Part shown: positions 21,932 through 33,560 of the stretch, one piece after another | Position numbering within the stretch: the stretch's first letter is position 1 | How the letters are laid out: each line of letters begins with the position of its first letter | Notes under the pieces: generated by a model | The model's database searches: none | Seen by the model: the letters and a program-made list of their open reading frames with translations, nothing else | What the model was told of the DNA's origin: nothing | From: Siderastrea radians | Lineage: Eukaryota; Cnidaria; Anthozoa; Scleractinia; Rhizangiidae | Assembly: GCA_964017195.1 (NCBI GenBank) | Contig: OZ024888.1 | Coordinates: 17,882,701-17,946,700, forward strand | Length of the DNA stretch: 64,000 bases | Reading direction: 5' to 3' | Made by a program: the position numbers and the translations under genes

Positions 21932-22785
21932 GGGCTAAAAATTAACTTCAGTGCTTGGTCGCCACTCGGGCCAGTGTCCCTGAATTCTTAGTGGCCCAGG
22001 CCAAAATAAAATGGCCCTCAAATTTTGTGCTCGAATAAACCATTTTTGCTCGAATAAACGCCTCACGGATGTTTCGGCCTGTGTTTTCTAGTAGGGTGTT
22101 CGACTGACACGCCGAAAGAAATGTGCTTGATCTTAACATTGTCTTAAAGCTCACATTTGCCAGTGTACTGTCGAGAAATTGGTTAAATTGTTATAATAAT
22201 AAAAGCTTTGTTCGGTCTGTGTTGGGAATCATTCGTCTTGTTCTTCCTTGCCCTGTAGGTCAGAACCTATAGGTTCTGACTTGGTCCATAAACTCCCAAA
22301 GAAAAACTGGACCATTTTTTTCCTAATACGGACAAAACGATATTCTCAACGCCTATAAACTACAGTATCACGATTCTCAGTGTCTTTCAAATGCTTTTGA
22401 ATTCAGGTGAAAAGTAAGCCTATTATATCGAGCGCTGTTGAGTGATTTTGCCGATATTCATGTTTGAAAACGTACCGCATCTCGTGTCAACAAAATCAAA
22501 ACGGCGTCTACATATCGGAGCGATCTAAAACCTCGATCATGGACGATTTGAATTTTTTCACTTTAGAACGAAACTTTTACTATAATTGATGAACTAAGAG
22601 TTGAGGAAAAAAAGGAAAGAAAAGAAAGGTACTCCAAGGAAAAACAGTTTATTTTATTGTTATTGTTATTCTTTTCGTACTTCTCAAATCGTAGTCGCCC
22701 TTTGGGCGATCAAAACTTAACCTTTAGTGGCCCTGGACAATTCTTAGTCGCCACGGGCGACCATGCGACCGCCAAGTTTTAACCC
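21932..22785. mobile_element. MITE, 854 bp, 11-bp target duplication
   Basis: Ends GGGCTAAAAATT and AAGTTTTAACCC are inverted. Just inside, both ends carry GGTCGCC/GGCGACC and AGTGGCC/GGCCACT words, making inverted subterminal regions of about 80 bp. The element is flanked by TGTAACATCCA at 21921-21931 and again at 22786-22796, an exact 11-bp direct repeat. A 9-11 bp duplication suits Mutator-like elements. No transposase. A second, half copy lies at 27550-27756. Confidence 0.85.
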
Positions 22786-22875
22786 TGTAACATCCAGTGA
22801 AAATTACTTTATTCACTAGCTGTCATGCTAGGAATTCACCCAACTGTGAAAGTGGCAAAGGAACTGTTTTTTTTA

Positions 22876-23036
22876 ATCATGGGGTTTGTGGGCAAGCATT
22901 TTCTTTTCTTGCCCCCTCCCCTCCCCCCTCTTTCTATTTTTTGTGCTTGCCCTAATTTTCGCGCTGCCAAAAAGCAAAAATACATCGAACAGGCAGAAAA
23001 AGCCTACGAGAATGCTTGCTATGGAGGCTTGTGCCA
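22876..23036 (+). repeat. Dispersed repeat of about 150 bp, plus copy
   Basis: Counterpart of the minus-strand copy at 19587-19740, with shared TTTGTGGGCAAGCATTTTC start and AATGCTTGCTA end. Confidence 0.65.
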
Positions 23037-23675
23037 AAGTGGTTTGATTTGAAACCTATTTTGATCAAAACCATTAAACACAAGTCAAAACTGCCACAGA
23101 GTTCAGCTGGCAAACGAACAGGTGCAAATATTTTCAAATATTATTTTGTAGCCTCCTATACAGACATTCTCCGGGCTTGTTATACATTCCTGGATTATGT
23201 GACCAGCACTAAGGATCGGCTTACAACGAAGGATTCAAATATCACCAACCAGACCAGGGTATACACACATCACTACAACAGCTCAATGATATGTCATGTA
23301 ATACTCGAAATAACCGTGCCCAACTGCCATAAGAACAGACGCGAATATTATGGCGTGCATAGAAGAATACTGTACATGACATTTCCTACTGATACACATT
23401 GTTGCTAAAACTTTCTAATGTATGTTGATCCCCCTTAAATTGTGGCTGTCTTGTATTGTCTCACGGAAGGAATCTTTTGTTCAATCACAATCATTTCACA
23501 CAACTCAGTATTACTGCTTGCATAGAGGTATACATGTACATGTATCCAACACAACAAAATAATAATAATAATAATATCCAGTTCTGCTCTATAGCTAAGC
23601 ACTTCATAAAAGGTTAAGAATAAATTAAAACAGCTAAATTAATGTATAAGCAAAAATTGACTCTACTAGGAATGA
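23037..23675. other. Intergenic
   Basis: Holds a TACATGTACATGTA patch at 23531-23544 and a short (AAT)n run at 23560-23575. No gene seen. Confidence 0.4.
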
Positions 23676-23730
23676 TAGCGGAACTCCTTTGCGGCCGAAG
23701 GCCGCAAAAGTGGAGCCCCATACCCATACT
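23676..23730 (+). repeat. GCGGAGCTCC hairpin module, second copy
   Basis: GATAGCGGAACTCC, then a perfect GC hairpin (TTGCGGCC...GGCCGCAA), then GTGGAGCCCC. Same layout as 11713-11755 and followed at the same distance by a TACGTCCGTACA patch. Confidence 0.6.
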
Positions 23731-23832
23731 AAGAGGTATGCTGGTCATTTTTTATGGTCATGGCAAGCGGAATGGCTCGCGGGCGCGTGCGCCATACATA
23801 CGTCCGTACATCGCATTTCATGACATTCTTAC

Positions 23833-24000
23833 ATGAGGCAATTTTCCCTGGAAGAGCAGAGACGAAGGAAAAGAGAAGGAGATAGAGATCAACAACGGGA
23901 AAGGATGAGAAACGCCACTGAAGAACAGCGTCAAGCACCCGGTCAAGCAGAGCGGAAACGAAAACGAGAAAGACGAAGGAACAGTACAGCAGAGAGATAA
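23833..24000 (+). pseudogene. Arg/Glu-rich ORF fragment with EEQRQ repeats, transposon-associated
   Basis: A 55-codon frame starts MRQFSLEEQRRRKREGDRD and contains RMRNATEEQRQ. After the TAA at 23998-24000 the same frame continues with IRRNGTEEQRQRKTERRRQR to about 24085, so a single stop splits a longer Arg/Gln/Glu-rich repeat. Highly charged repeats of this style are often found at the N-termini of Helitron-type replication proteins in invertebrates, but no Rep or helicase domain follows here. A possible intron (GTACAG at about 24091, TTCTACAG at about 24180) follows. Coding origin is likely; identity is tentative. Confidence 0.4.
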
Positions 24001-24189
24001 AGGCAACTAGAAATAAGACGGAACGGTACTGAAGAACAACGCCAGAGGAAAACTGAGAGACGCCGACAGAGAACTGTAAACATGTCGGGTACAGTTTTTT
24101 TGATTTTTATCTATTTGTGATTGGAAATAATTTTGTACCACCGAATAATTTACGTCTACGTTTTTGTTTTTTATTCTACAGATCATCAA

Positions 24190-25252
24190 GGGGAAAGAAG
24201 TCGTAATAGAGAGAGAACGGAGAAGAAATTTACGCCAAGGACAGCATGAAGTTACAAGGTGTTCAAAAAGGTAAAATCAATTTCCGTGCTTTAGCAAAGT
24301 TTGTTTAACAAATAAAATGTACTGTTACAAAAGGGAACTTTTCGTCAAAACTTAAACCGCACCTTTTACGGTATGTCATTTAATACTACTCGTAGAAAGT
24401 GAAAAAAAGAGGAAAAGAAACAAAACAAAACAAAACGAAAAAAGGGAACACAATTTGAGGGGGTAGTGCAAAGGTGATGGTATCATATTACAAGATTTCA
24501 CAATATGGCCGCGCGCGTGACTGAGTGAGAACGAGAACACAATACCTTTTCAGCGTTAGAAATGAAAAGATAGGCTAAAGAAACTCGACTACCGGTCCCG
24601 AATGCCTGTTAAGTGGAATATGAATGTCTTTATTGAGGAGAAATATGGATTGCTTTGGCCCGATGCCTTAATTGAACCAGCGTGAAGATCTGATTGCTGA
24701 GTTTCCCGGGTAAGTTTCTCGGAATTTTTCAATCATTTCACAGAATATTATGGTATGGGAAATTCGCTTTTATTTAGAAGGATCCCACTATCTCAACTCG
24801 CTTATTTCCAATTCCCCGTTATCTCGAACAAAGAGAAATTTGTCTTGGCTTTGGTGATAAATATAATATTTCCAGTTATTTACTTTTACGACGATAACCC
24901 GCTTTTCTCAACTTTGAAGAATACCAGTGTGTTTTGTTTTCACGGAGCAAAGTGTAGCCAGGCAAAGGAGGAAACAGCTTATGAAAGCATGCAATGAAGT
25001 AAAAGGCGAAAACAAGTACCAACGCGAATCGTCAAGATGTTAACTATTTGACTAACAAAAGAATAACAAAACAGGACATAATTGATATATGCCTCGTTCT
25101 TTTAAACTCTGAATCCAGTCATTGTTTACAATATCCTCGGCAAAACCCCTACCAAAATCCATGCAAGTAACGAATCGACGAAAAAGCACATCCTCATTTA
25201 TGTATCTACTGAAGTAGGTCTTAAATATTTTTTAACCCTTATTCTGATTTCT
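24190..25252. other. Intergenic, nothing recognised
   Basis: Purine-rich patch at 24400-24450 (AAAACAAAACAAAACG). No gene recognised. Confidence 0.4.
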
Positions 25253-25620
25253 GAATTGTTTGCTTGAATTTCAATAATTTTATTTGGCTTCACTTAAGCT
25301 CAAGACTTAAGCTTATGTGTGAATTAATTTTGTTTATCACTTATGAATTGTTTTCTTGAATTTCAATAATTTTATTTGGCTTCACTTAAGCTCAAGACTT
25401 AAGCTTATGTGTGAATTAATTTTGTTTATCACTTATGAATTGTTCGCTTGAATTTCAATAATTTTATTGGGCTTCACTTGAGCTCAAGACTTAAGCTTAT
25501 GTGTGAATTAATTTTGTTTATCACTTATGAATTGTTTGCTTGAATTTCAATAATTTTATTTGGCTTCACTTAAGCTCAAGTTAAGCTTACATGTGTATGT
25601 GTGAATTTTTTTTGTTTATC
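25253..25620 (+). repeat. Tandem repeat, 92-bp period, four copies
   Basis: GAATTGTTTGCTTGAATTTC starts at 25253, 25345, 25437 and 25529. Each unit contains a CTTAAGCTCAAG...CTTAAGCTT block with palindromic AAGCTT/CTTAAG words. The copies are very similar and the last is slightly shortened. Confidence 0.95.
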
Positions 25621-25631
25621 ACTCAATATTA

Positions 25632-26548
25632 TGCATGGTTCAATTCTACCTGTTACCATCCTCCCCCTCCCCAAGCCTACCCCCCGGGATTTGCAATTTT
25701 TTTCTCACTTGGCAGTCTATTCCCCACCCCCGGGCACACAGAAAGAGACGATTCCCCACCCCCGGGACTCCTCATCGACCACAATTACGTTGTTTTGTGT
25801 ACAAAACCTAAATGACCATATTGATTTCCGTACAAATAGCAAAATCAGACGTTTTGACAAGAACTTAAATGCTTTTCTAGAGTTTATTGAAAGAAGGACA
25901 CTACATGCATAATATAATAAAAACATGAACAGAAAACTGAAGAAAAAACTCTACCTGCACTGGCGTACGGCTGGCAAGTAAAGAAATTTTCTTCGCCACA
26001 TGTTTTATTCTAAATATAGCGCATATGCACAAGAGGCCCACGAACAAATTGATGGCAGCATTTAAAGGAGTTTTTGTTACCGTGTTTCATAAGAACACTG
26101 GACTGAAATCTCTGTTTAACATAAAACTGTGCATCCATTTTGATATAGAGTCTATATAAATATAAACACACTGAAGAAATATTTCTTTGTTTGTGACGAC
26201 CACCATTCATTCGAGTATGCATCAAACGCACATTCTTTCAACAATTTATAATAAACGTACCGTCGAACACATTTTAATTTTGAGAGATTACTCTTCTCTA
26301 AACAGTCTGCTACAAATACTAGAGATTTTCACTGGAAATAGGCTCCACGCGGTCCGGGGCCATCATATCAACTGAGAAGTGACGTACTTTACAAGAACAA
26401 CAAGAAGTTATTTTCGATTTGCCCCCCTCCCCGACTCCCCGGGACAAGACCACTTCAAACAATTCCCCACCCCCGGGCTCGAAGGGCTGGACTTGTCCCC
26501 GGGGTTGCCTGGTGGGGGGATGGTAACAGGTAAAAATTGAACCATGCA
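25632..26548. mobile_element. Harbinger-type MITE, 917 bp, TTA target duplication
   Basis: Inverted ends TGCATGGTTCAATT and, after one or two changes, TACCTGTTACCATCC run into CCCCACCCCCGGG-rich arms. It is flanked by TTA at 25629-25631 and 26549-26551. The interior has no transposase. It shares its G/C-run architecture and TWA-type duplication with the MITE at 13142, though the terminal sequence differs. Confidence 0.8.
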
Positions 26549-27549
26549 TTAGTTCAGAAGGCGACTGCAATTTGCCATTTTTTTTTCGATCTCAGTTAAC
26601 CTACATGTATGAAATAAAAGCACTGCATTGTGGAAAGTGCTTCTTACTATTTGTCACTCATAATGGAATGTTCATGTTTTAGAAAGTTTAAATAATTACT
26701 GCATGCATTTTTTGGTTTTCTCAAAAATCATTGTATTCCCAAGGGGGGGGAATCCAGATGTAAGCAAAGGATTTTTTTTTTGCAATTGACATATTTGTAC
26801 TGATGTGTTTTTGCTTCCTAAAGGCAATCTGGCTTGTTTAACCGACAATTGTCTGCTGGGATTAGTTAGAACATGTTTGATTAATTGCAATTGGCTCTTT
26901 ACTGAGTTAAGCAAAGGAGACTGGAGATGATTGAACATCCAGTAAACTTAAATGAGGTCCTGCCATTTTGTTGCTCATTCGATCGATTGATATTCAAGTG
27001 CTTTACCTTACCTGTAATTTACCCAATGAACCGTGCAAAGGGCGGAAGACAATTACATGTAACCACTTTTTAGACAAATGGCTAAAAGAGTTTGGATAGC
27101 TGCAAATGAGGGGTTCAGGCGATGATTTATTAATTATTTGTTAGGATTCCACAAAAGCTGGAAAGAAGAACACTTTCACGGGTGGATGCAAAAATTTCCA
27201 ACAATGGGTCTTGTACGTCTCATGAATCAGGTGGATCACAAAAGTAAAGCAAAGTATAGCTTCGGCAACAACATTTCAAAGCGGGAAGTGACAATGCTAG
27301 CAAAGTGAATGACGACTCCCTTAATAATTGACATTGAGTATAATTACTATTCTGTTCACCCATTCTTTCTGTTCATTAATGTCACATTGGTCAAAAATTG
27401 CATTGTGAATGCTTTAATAATGTATGTTACATACAATATTAGTTATTTGATGTTGTCAAAAGAAAAACAATGAAGTTAATATTATTTTATGGATGAAAGT
27501 AATTTGACAGGCGCTCGTTCTCATGAATTTTGCAATCCAAGAACTGAAA
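26549..27549. other. Intergenic, nothing recognised
   Basis: No gene, repeat or exon recognised. Confidence 0.35.
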
Positions 27550-27756
27550 ATCTTCTTCAATTGATGAACTTAGAGTTGAGGAGGGGAAAGAAAACAAAGA
27601 TGCTCCAATGAAAGTCTAATTTATTTGAATTGTAACTACAGTGTACCTTTTATTTGCAGTCCTCTATCAGGCATTTAAGCCTCGACTTTTAGTGGCCCTG
27701 GTCAGTTTTAAATCGCCACTGGCGACTGGGCGACTGCCATTTTTTAGCCCTAAATG
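27550..27756. mobile_element. Right half of the GGGCTAAAA MITE family
   Basis: Matches the right part of the 854-bp MITE: GATGAACTTAGAGTTGAGGA, then TTTTAGTGGCCCTGG, then CGCCACTGGCGAC, ending TTTTTAGCCC. The left half was not found. Confidence 0.65.
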
Positions 27757-27791
27757 TTTTTTTTTTCACTGATCCTTTTTTTCTGTTCTAG

Positions 27792-27845
27792 GCATATATG
27801 CCAGCAGTGATCAGTGATGCAGCATTTTCTTACAGTGAAGTTAAG
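27792..27845 (+). other. Candidate 54-bp internal exon
   Basis: Bounded by TTTTTTTCTGTTCTAG| and |GTACGT, good 3' and 5' splice sites. It is open only in the first frame (18 codons, AYMPAVISDAAFSYSEVK). No neighbouring exon that would continue the frame was found and the product is not recognised. This is the only hint of a host gene between 11 and 35 kb and could be chance. Confidence 0.2.
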
Positions 27846-28065
27846 GTACGTGGAAGATATCAGTTCATATATAATTAGCCCAGCTTACGTATCTAACTGT
27901 TCAGTAAATTGAACTGGATTGAATGCAGTGATTGGGTTAATTTGGGTTCGGTAGTTGAACACAATTGATGACCAAAAATATGCCTATATATACAGCTGTG
28001 TTTGATTCCATTCAATTTCTGAACCCAGTCAAACATAATTAAACAGTTTTAAAATCATTCAAGTA

Positions 28066-28107
28066 TATAGATTTAGCCAAGCCTAAAAGTGGAGCTCCAA
28101 TTTTTAT
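28066..28107 (-). repeat. Dispersed module, TTTAGCCAAGCC type (inverted copy)
   Basis: Contains TATAGATTTAGCCAAGCCTA followed by AAAGTGGAGCTCC; reverse complement of the modules at 14261 and 31984. Confidence 0.6.
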
Positions 28108-29412
28108 TTGGCAATCCTATTATTCACAATGGAAAATAAAAATTGAACCAAGGATAAAATTGAACCACAACATTTACATGAGTGTGCCATCAAGACTTCC
28201 ATTTGGGTGGCAATGAGAGCCTTTACATCTGGACTTAAGGGAGGAGACTCTTAATCACCATATTGTTGCTGTGGGAAGTTCCTCAGAAACATCATATCTT
28301 GGAAACCCTATTACTTCCACAGATAAGCTGCTTGGCCACGTTTGTTTTATGGGAAAGGTTTTCAAGATTTTCAAGTCACAACCATATTCAGCATGTCATT
28401 TGACCTGAACAGAAAAAATGCTAAAACTCAAACAGCATACAGTTCTCGCTATTGTAAACATTGCGAACATTTGAAGATTATCAGGATGCAAAATTTTAAG
28501 CAACAGTTTCTAGAAATTTGCTTTATTATGAATATAAAAGTTGTGATGGCACAAGCACATATCTTTATACATTTTTGTGCTGTAGTTCTTCTATTCTTTG
28601 TAAAAACAGTAATTGCATGCTTCAGATTGTAAAGAAGGGTGGGGCGATTCGCAAAAAAGTCAGAACTTTACTAGTTTCCTCTTAGTTTTACTGATTTTCT
28701 TTTTAATGTGCAGTTGGGACTGGCAGTAGCTATGTGTGCACAATGTTCAGTTGTGGAATTCAGATGTTCTTCTTCATTACTTCACCAATATAGTGGCAGG
28801 AAACGCTGAAAACAGCGTATGACAGAATACCATCCACAAAAATCCCTTAGCAACAATGCGAGATTTGTAGTACTGTTAAGAATCTTCCTTCCTCAAGTTA
28901 CAAAATCCTTTTTTCACGGTGATGTGAGATTTATCTGGATGGCAATATGGTTAAATACAGGGGGGTAACTTAATGCAGAATGAATCAAATAGTTACACCA
29001 TGTTTACGTGATACCGGTATGAACTCACCCAGGTATGGCTTGCACTGTTACGAGATTTTGTGTTGTAATCATATAACAAATACAGAGAAGCAAGAGGGAA
29101 CTGGGGTGAACTTGTAGCAGAATGAAAAGCATACAATGAACTGGTGTCATGCAAACACCCCCTCAGACTAAAGTTGAGCAGCTCTCGAGGATGTTGTTAT
29201 ACCCAGGGGCAGTAAAACCCTGATTTCATTAAAACAGTGTAAACTCAGACTGGTGCAATTTTGTCTACATGAGACCAGTCTGAAATTCAGACTGGCATAA
29301 GTATTTACATGAGACCAACCATCTTCAGTTGAAAAATACAGTTTACCTTACATCCCCTTGGATTGCTTCAATGCCACTTATTTAAATGCAGATGCTCAAA
29401 ACTGAAAACAAA
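28108..29412. other. Intergenic, nothing recognised
   Basis: No gene or repeat structure recognised. Confidence 0.35.
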
Positions 29413-29891
29413 TACCGTAAACTGCCGCTTATAAGCCCACCTGCTTACAAGCCCCCCCCCCCCGGCTATAGGCCCATCCACCTGTAAACAAAAAATACAT
29501 CCGGGTAATATGCCACCCCCCCCCCCCAGATATAAGCCCTCCTCTAGTTTTCCCTGTTTCCTTAATATTAAGCACTCTCACAGAAAACTGCAAAGATTAA
29601 CTCTGAGCTTCTGTTTTGTTATGTTCCGGTTACGTTCGCGTTGTTGCAGTTTTGATTTTGTTGTTAAAATTGAAGTGAATTCGATTTATTGTGACATTTC
29701 AAGGGTTAATTACAAACTGGTACATTAAAAACGTATTTCGATCAACACTGCTGTGGCTCATTTTGTAACGTTTTTCTTATCCCGCTTATAAGCCCCCCCC
29801 CCCCGGATATAAGCCCCTCCATTTATAAGCCCACCCAAAACCCCTTACAAAGTTGTATCAGCCTAGGGCTTATAAGCGGCAGTTTACAGTG
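29413..29891. mobile_element. MITE, about 480 bp, ends with GCCGCTTATAAGCCC
   Basis: Left end CGTAAACTGCCGCTTATAAG, right end its complement. TATAAGCCC words are repeated internally at both ends, next to runs of C. The flanks may be a TA or short duplication but could not be fixed. Confidence 0.75.
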
Positions 29892-31868
29892 TCTTAAAAC
29901 ATTTGGGGTAGTTTTTCATGCGAGCGTGCATGCTCAGTGCATGACATGGCATGACATAATGCCAATTTTGTGAATTGTGTGCGCAGTATGGATGCGCAGA
30001 AAAAAATTGTGCAAATATCCTTAGAACCTCCCTAAAGCCACGGGCTTACTTTTGGCAACTGAGATAATTAAACTCTGCTTTGTTTCCCATACAGGTTTTT
30101 ATTCCATCAACCTGATGTCAGAAAAAATATGGCAGTTTATTGTAAGGCTTTGGTTAATAAATTTGTACTCTTAGCTACATGTATGTTCCAAGGCAGACAT
30201 TATCAATTGAAATAAAAAATTTTAAGAGCAGTTTTGAAATAAGGTTTTATATTTGTTTTTTTTTTTGGTAAATTTTGACGTTGGTGATTAGTTTGACTGT
30301 ATCCACATACACTTCATGTTCCGTCAGTAACACATCCATACACCAGTAGCATTTCAGTTATTTGGGAGTAACCCTACTCCCCCCCCCCCCCCCCCCACAC
30401 ACACACACAAGCACACACACAACTAACTTCCCAGGAATAATGATTCAGACTTATTTACTTGAATTCACTTGACAGGGAAAACTATTTCAAATGATGGATT
30501 CACCACAGTCTGATCCCCTCTTGTCAGTTCATTACATGACAGGTTTCTGACTATCCTGAAATGATTTATGAAGAGGCTTTTCTTTTTGTTTCTCTTTGCT
30601 ACCAGATTATGACAATCAGTAACATTGCTCATTGGTGACATTAGATGCAGTGTAAAGGCTAATGATCAAACCAAAAACAAATTCAGCCACAAGATTTACT
30701 ACCATCACAGTCAGGGGTATAGTAACATAGTGAGTCATAATCTGTGCATCAAATAAAGTCACTAGTGGTTACTGGACCATTTGTTATTCGCGTTGGCAAC
30801 ACTGTTAGTCACAAATTTTTAATTGACTGATTGACCGATTTATCAACTAAGTGGTTGAGTGGTTGATTCATGACTGATGGGTACTTAAAGAGATTGATTT
30901 TAATATAATAGTCCCTGGGCATGAATAAGAGTAAACAAGGTACATTGTTATTCCACTATAGCATCAGTTTATCATATAAGGGGGAAACACATACATGAGG
31001 GTATGAGTGTATTGCACTGTAGTGTCCCGGTTTCAAATCACTCATTGAATAAATCATTTAAAATGATAGGCAAATATTGTAGTGGAATAATAAATATCAT
31101 TCAGTGGTTTTACAGATAATGGTCAAGGACATTTTACCGGTACTCATTGCTCGCATTTTTCCTCGCTCTATACCACACAACTTATCTGTCAAACCACTGA
31201 ATAAGGTGGAGGTATTTTTCAATTAGTACCTTGTCTATGCAATTTGACAACTCTGCAAAAATGTAAATAAATTAAACCGTAGACTTGTGGCAGAGAAAAG
31301 GCCGAGGTAAGGTGAACAAAAATAATTATTGTGCCCAATATTTAAGTTTACAACCTAAAACTGGGGCTTATTTAGAATTTTGTAAAACAGGTTCATACCT
31401 GCCATCCGTCCCCATTCAATGGGAATTGTCCCAATTTTGGAGTTTCAAAACCTAAAAAAATCGGGACATTCCGATTTTCCAGGGAAAAAAGACAATTTGG
31501 AACTGGATTATTAAAGATTGGTCTTCAATTGGTCTTTTTTTGACTTTTCGTTTGTTTTGTGCAATACATGTGGTGCTTGAGACCATTAAACAACACCTGA
31601 GAATTCTAATGCTAAGACAGTACAGTACAGGCAATATTTTTAAAAATTAATGCAAAAACCCTAGAGCATCCTAGACCCTGCTCAGTGTTGGGGGGCAGTG
31701 GGGGGGGGGGGGGGGCAGGACACTACCCCAGGACTGGGGTGAGCATGGGGGAGGGGTGGTCCCTATTTCTGATTTTATAAGGTTGCCAGGTATGCAGATT
31801 CTAATTTGATGAGAGGTGTATTTACTAATAATTACCTAAACTATAATATTGCTGTCAGGTACCACTTG
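29892..31868. other. Intergenic with homopolymer tracts
   Basis: C-run then (AC)n at 30379-30420, G-run at about 31700-31715. No gene. Confidence 0.45.
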
Positions 31869-31870
31869 AG

Positions 31871-31939
<69 letters not shown>

Positions 31940-31985
31940 ATAATAAGAAATAAAATAAATAATAATAAATAAATAAATAAAAATT
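31869..31985 (+). repeat. (AAT)n microsatellite
   Basis: About 25 perfect AAT/ATA units, then AAATAAT and AAATA variants. It ends exactly at the dispersed module that starts at 31984. Confidence 0.95.
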
Positions 31986-32026
31986 GGAGTTCCGCTTTTA
32001 GGCTTGGCTAAATCTATATATTAGGC
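31984..32026 (+). repeat. Dispersed module, TTGGCTAAATC type
   Basis: GGAGTTCCGCTTTTAGGCTT then GGCTAAATCTATATATTA, same as the right end at 14261-14307. Confidence 0.65.
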
Positions 32027-32435
32027 TTTTTTAAAAAGATAGGTCTAGACTCAATAAAAATGTGCATCAACAGCTTTTGTACATTGTATTGCAGAAAGAG
32101 TGACAATTGTGTCTTCAAGTTACTATGATAATACAAGTTTTGATGCATTCAATGCCAAATCTGACGCCAAATCAGCCAATTGAAGATCTTGATTCTCTTG
32201 GGTGCTATCGGTTGATGAAATTATTTTGCCATAAAGTATGTATAATTTTGTTTGGAGGGGAGGGGGTGGGGGATACACATATCACTCGTGGCCATATTAA
32301 AGGGGATACACATGACACTAGTAATATGTGTGTGGGTATACAACTATCGATATCACGGGGATACACAATAGCACTGTGAGGCGGGTGAAGTGCTCGACCA
32401 AATACATTCAAGCTTTCTTTTCAAAACTGCTTGAG
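32027..32435. other. Intergenic, nothing recognised
   Basis: One open frame reads through 32107-32379 but ends in simple GATACACAT-type repeats and matches no family that I recognise. Confidence 0.35.
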
Positions 32436-33560
32436 TTAGACATAGACATAGACAGAGACATACATGTACTTTATTTGTTCACGCAGGTTAAAAGAAGGTA
32501 GCCAGTCAGGCTGATGTGGACCTGCGATTACAATTCCTTATGAATACAGAATTAAAGTATATAAAATATCTAGGAATCTAATAAAAATAATGAAACAGTA
32601 GAATCGCGAATGATGGAAGCTAGAATTATTGTGATAAAAAAGTACAATGTATGTCTAGCAGAAAATTATAAAAGCATACGAAAATGAATGAATAAGTAGA
32701 TAAATGAGTAAATAACAAGTGAATAAATAATGCAAAACTGTTTTAGCTCTTAAAAATAATAAAAGTTAACATCCTTGTTGGAGAACATACACGACTCATT
32801 GTGGAAGTCGATTTTTTTCCAACAGCTTGGTGTCTTTCTTTAGTTTTTCTTCAAAGTTCTCTTTATGAATAGCTTGATATGAGTTAGGGAGGGTATTCCA
32901 CAGAGTAGAACCCCTGTATCTGATGGAATTCTGGCCTATGGAGTAGTTGAACTTAATAGGTTCATTGAGGTTTAAGGACTTTCTTGTGCTATGACGTGCA
33001 GTGTTTCTGGTAAATAAGTCGCAGATTGGCTTAGGCGCTAGGTTGTAATAAACTGAGTACATTAATGCTGCCAGTTTCAGTTTATAGAAATTACTGAAAG
33101 GTTGCCAATGTGCCTTTTCCAGAATTTCTTTACTGGTTAAGCTATCTGGCAGGTCGTGGATAATTTTAGCTACCCTTGTGTGGATCCGTTCGAGATCTTG
33201 TTAAGTAAAGTAGGAGAGCACGTGCCCCAAATTGTCATGCAGTAAGTGGCATTGGGGACGATACTACTGAAGTAGATGGTCTCAAGCACTTTCTTAGGTA
33301 AGAGTCTGAGCCGCTTCAGATGTTTTACTTTCCTGCTGAAACTTTTGCATATAGAATCAACTTGGGGTTGCCATGACAACTTAGAGTCAATGATAACACC
33401 TATGCAGCAACTGTGGTCAAAATAGTTTAGAACCGTGTTTCCCAGCCAGACAGGTTGAAGAGGTCCGCATAAATTATTGTTGGTAATCAACATGACTTCC
33501 GACTTCCCACAGTGAACAGTGAGTTTGTTGTTCTTAAACCACTTATGAACGTCGTGTAGT
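32436..33560 (-). pseudogene. 3' end of a Jockey/CR1-like LINE (RT thumb and C-terminus)
   Basis: On the minus strand the frame begins at about 33550 with WFKNNKLTVHCGKSEVML, the conserved block after the RT catalytic core (like WFxxNKLxLNxxKTxxM). Next come LGVxIDxKLSW-like sequence (IGVIIDSKLSWQPQVDS), a SRKVKHLKRLRLLPKKVLET block, and YFSSIVPNATYCMTIWG. After a frameshift near 33195, RIHTRVAKIIHDLPD and a C-terminal STLWNTLPNSYQ block run to a stop near 32796. The 3' UTR ends at about 32436 in a short TCTATG-type simple repeat, as in some LINE tails. The 5' part, including the YxDD catalytic site, is absent, as expected of a 5'-truncated insertion. Non-functional. Confidence 0.85.

Noticed and set aside
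25591..25912. Pro-rich frames at the left end of the 917-bp MITE
   Set aside because: They translate C-runs of the inverted repeat; overlapping frames are equally open.
32107..32379. 90-residue frame as an exon
   Set aside because: The frame has a stop just upstream, no matching 3' splice site in phase, and its end lies in simple repeats.
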